Assembly: GCF_024189295.1 (NCBI RefSeq)
Contig: NZ_JAIZEN010000004.1
Span: 1 to 64,000 of the forward strand
DNA length: 64,000 nucleotides
Origin: Halobacillus sp. A1
Lineage (GTDB): Bacteria; Bacillota; Bacilli; Bacillales; Halobacillaceae
Direction of reading: 5' to 3'
Below are positions 62,385 to 64,000 of this stretch, piece by piece; position 1 is the first letter of the stretch, and the number at the start of each line of letters is the position of its first letter. The translations under genes were made by a program, and so were the position numbers. The notes beneath the pieces were generated by a model, which ran no database searches, was not told the DNA's origin, and saw only the letters and a list, made by a program, of their open reading frames with translations.

Positions 62385-62543
62385 ATGCTGACATCTCTTT
62401 ATGTGTTGTCTTTAACTATTCTTCTTACTTTTTTAGTTTTAGCAGCCACAGATAAAATCCAGTCATTTCGTAAAAATCGAAAGACAGTGGCGCAGCCATC
62501 ACACCAAGTTACACCTGTACTAGAAGTAAATCAGCAAAACTGA
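62385..62543 (+). CDS. Small single-span membrane protein (52 aa)
   Basis: A 52-residue reading frame with one transmembrane helix (about 5-22, L-Y-V-L-S-L-T-I-L-L-T-F-L-V-L) and a basic then polar tail (F-R-K-N-R-K-T-V). The ribosome site GAAAGGGGAC is well placed and a terminator (62566-62598) follows directly. No family is recognised; a real gene is likely from these signals. Confidence 0.6.
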   Translation: MLTSLYVLSLTILLTFLVLAATDKIQSFRKNRKTVAQPSHQVTPVLEVNQQN

Positions 62544-62565
62544 TTGTATATAGAATAGGTTAAGT

Positions 62566-62598
62566 AACTCTTTGGGCTTTGCTCAAAGAGTTTTTTTG
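62566..62598 (+). terminator. Terminator after the 52-aa protein gene
   Basis: AACTCTTTG (62566-62574) pairs with CAAAGAGTT (62584-62592), then T run. Confidence 0.9.
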
Positions 62599-62664
62599 TC
62601 GATTAAAGAGCCTCCTAAAAACTCTGATACAATAGAAACAACCGCACGTAAGGAGGGTTTATTA

Positions 62665-64000
62665 ATGAAACAAGAAATTACTCTACATAAAAATGAATTT
62701 TTGGAAGAGTTGATGGAGTTTCTGCGTATTCCTAGTATTTCTGCTTTATCGGAATATAAGAACGAAGTGAATAGAGGAGCAGAGTGGTTAAAAGCATCAC
62801 TTATAAAAGCAGGATTGGAGAACGCAGAAGTAATCGAAACGGATGGTCACCCCATTGTGTATGCTGACTGGCTGCATGCAGAAGGTAAGCCGACGGTTCT
62901 CGTCTATGGACATTATGACGTACAGCCAGCTGATCCACTGGAGTTATGGGACACCTCTCCATTCGACCCTGTAATTCGAGACGAGAAAATCTTTGCTCGA
63001 GGAGCCACAGATGATAAAGGACAATTATTTATTCATGTAAAAGCTGTAGAGCTTTTAATGAAGAAGCACGGTAATCTGCCTGTGAACATCAAATTCTGCG
63101 TAGAGGGAGAAGAAGAGATCGCTAGTCCGAACCTTGCTCGGTTCATTCATGAACAAACTGAAAAATTAGCGGCGGATACTGTCCTCATTTCTGACACTTC
63201 GTTTATTGAAAAAGGTCTGCCGGCCATTTGTACTTCTTTACGAGGGGCTCTTGCTCTTGAATTACACCTGGAAACTGCAAACACAGACCTTCATTCTGGA
63301 TCATATGGCGGGGGAGTACCGAATGCAGTACATTCTCTCGTCCGTTTATTGAACTCCTTTCACAATGAAAAAGGAGAAGTAGCTGTTGAAAACTTCTATA
63401 AAGGCGTCCCAGAGCTTACTGATGAGCTTAGGGAAGAGGTAGGGAATGTTCCCTTTGATGAAGATAAAACAAAGAGAGAGCTTGGCTTAGATGCTTTATA
63501 CGGGGAAGAAGGATTCAGTTTTCAAGAACGTACAGGTATTCGGCCGACTTTAGAAATCAACGGTATAGGAGGAGGCTTCCAGGGAGAAGGGTTGAAAACG
63601 ATTGTACCTAGTAAATCAGAAGCTAAGATTAGCTGCCGCCTGGTAGGTGATCAGGACCCTCAGGAGATATACCGTTTAATTGAAAAGCACATCGAAGTGA
63701 ACACCCCAGCTGGGAGCCGGGTGAGCCTAAACCAGCTTGTCCAGGCAAGTCCGGTTTCCATTGATTCCACCCATCCTGATTTGCAAAAAGCAGCTGATGC
63801 TTATGAGAAAGTATACGGGGTTCGTCCGCTATTCCCTAAAGAAGGGGGATCAATTCCAATTGTTGAAGTTTTTGCACGCGTACTGGGTGCGCCTGTAGTA
63901 TTGATGGGATTTGGCTTGAATTCGGAGAACCTGCATGCCCCAAATGAGCATTTTCATATCGAAAACTTCACTAAAGGTATAGAAACGGTGTGTGAGTTCT
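62665..64000 (+). CDS. M20-family dipeptidase (truncated by window end)
   Basis: The frame is open from ATG 62665 (behind AAGGAGG) to the window edge, 445 residues without a stop; family members are about 455-465, so little is missing. Metal ligands and catalytic residues are present: V-Y-G-H-Y-D-V-Q-P, R-G-A-T-D-D-K-G, E-G-E-E-E-I-A-S, H-S-G-S-Y-G-G, and near the edge H-A-P-N-E-H-F-H. It is a zinc or manganese dipeptidase of the PepV/CNDP2-like M20A group, hydrolysing dipeptides in the cytoplasm. Confidence 0.93.
   Translation, partial: MKQEITLHKNEFLEELMEFLRIPSISALSEYKNEVNRGAEWLKASLIKAGLENAEVIETDGHPIVYADWLHAEGKPTVLVYGHYDVQPADPLELWDTSPFDPVIRDEKIFARGATDDKGQLFIHVKAVELLMKKHGNLPVNIKFCVEGEEEIASPNLARFIHEQTEKLAADTVLISDTSFIEKGLPAICTSLRGALALELHLETANTDLHSGSYGGGVPNAVHSLVRLLNSFHNEKGEVAVENFYKGVPELTDELREEVGNVPFDEDKTKRELGLDALYGEEGFSFQERTGIRPTLEINGIGGGFQGEGLKTIVPSKSEAKISCRLVGDQDPQEIYRLIEKHIEVNTPAGSRVSLNQLVQASPVSIDSTHPDLQKAADAYEKVYGVRPLFPKEGGSIPIVEVFARVLGAPVVLMGFGLNSENLHAPNEHFHIENFTKGIETVCEF

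Noticed and set aside
1-64000. CRISPR arrays, rRNA and tRNA genes, prophage modules, defence systems
   Set aside because: No regularly spaced direct repeats, no tRNA cloverleaf or rRNA signature sequences, and no phage structural or defence genes were recognised; the repeats present are dispersed palindromes.

Overview
The window looks like chromosomal DNA of a moderately halophilic, Gram-positive, low-to-mid G+C Bacillaceae bacterium; Halobacillus or a close relative is my best guess. The support is inference from content: B. subtilis-type operons (desaturase/DesK/DesR, glgBCDAP, gltBD, GbsR), strong AGGAGG-type ribosome sites with many GTG/TTG starts, a SAM-I (S-box) riboswitch, strongly acidic secreted proteins, several osmolyte transporters and a poly-gamma-glutamate operon. 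No rRNA, tRNA or CRISPR array was seen.

Layout. 1-700: the 3' end of an IS3-type transposase abutting an interspersed palindromic repeat, then a second repeat. 0.7-8.7 kb: TraB-family membrane protein, DoxX protein, SAM-riboswitch-controlled homocysteine methyltransferase, a lipoprotein joining a ComEC-like metallo-beta-lactamase domain to a ComEA-like helix-hairpin-helix domain (with a DUF3006 gene), DUF4395, YihY/BrkB and an M48 protease. 9.4-12.3 kb: cold-shock lipid module des-desK-desR on the minus strand with a recognisable operator region. 12.4-16.5 kb: lactate-oxidising flavoenzyme under a perfect cre box, ribokinase, a phosphotransferase and a flavodoxin-like reductase. 16.6-17.9 kb: a broken, apparently internally inverted ABC permease. 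18.2-23.1 kb: pgsB-pgsC-pgsA plus a gamma-glutamyltransferase gene. 23.3-27.6 kb: murQ and an ABC sugar importer lacking its ATPase. 28.3-38.5 kb: glycogen metabolism glgB-glgC-glgD / glgA-glgP-GH13.

38.6-47.1 kb is a sigma-54 neighbourhood. iadA and a YfcC-type transporter lie behind a textbook -24/-12 promoter, divergent from a sigma-54 activator; a type II NADH dehydrogenase gene and rpoN itself follow. 47.2-49 kb: purU and an EamA exporter. 50.4-52.7 kb: GbsR regulator and an SSS-family symporter strikingly like eukaryotic high-affinity choline transporters. 52.8-60.3 kb: P1 peptidase and glutamate synthase gltB-gltD. 60.5-64 kb: a 22-residue membrane peptide, a BCCT betaine transporter, a 52-residue membrane protein and an M20 dipeptidase cut by the window end.

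How it fits together: choline/betaine uptake (GbsR system, BCCT), glutamate synthesis (GltBD) and polyglutamate export fit life in salt. Glycogen, wall-sugar salvage (MurQ) and isoaspartyl-peptide salvage (IadA) cover storage and recycling. Long gene-free stretches (near 0.1-0.7, 3.8-4.2, 8.7-9.4, 27.6-28.3, 43.4-44.3 and 49.1-50.4 kb) hold copies of one hairpin-forming repeat family. In several copies the stem arms differ in sequence yet remain self-complementary; this repeat family and the sigma-54 module are the most interesting observations.
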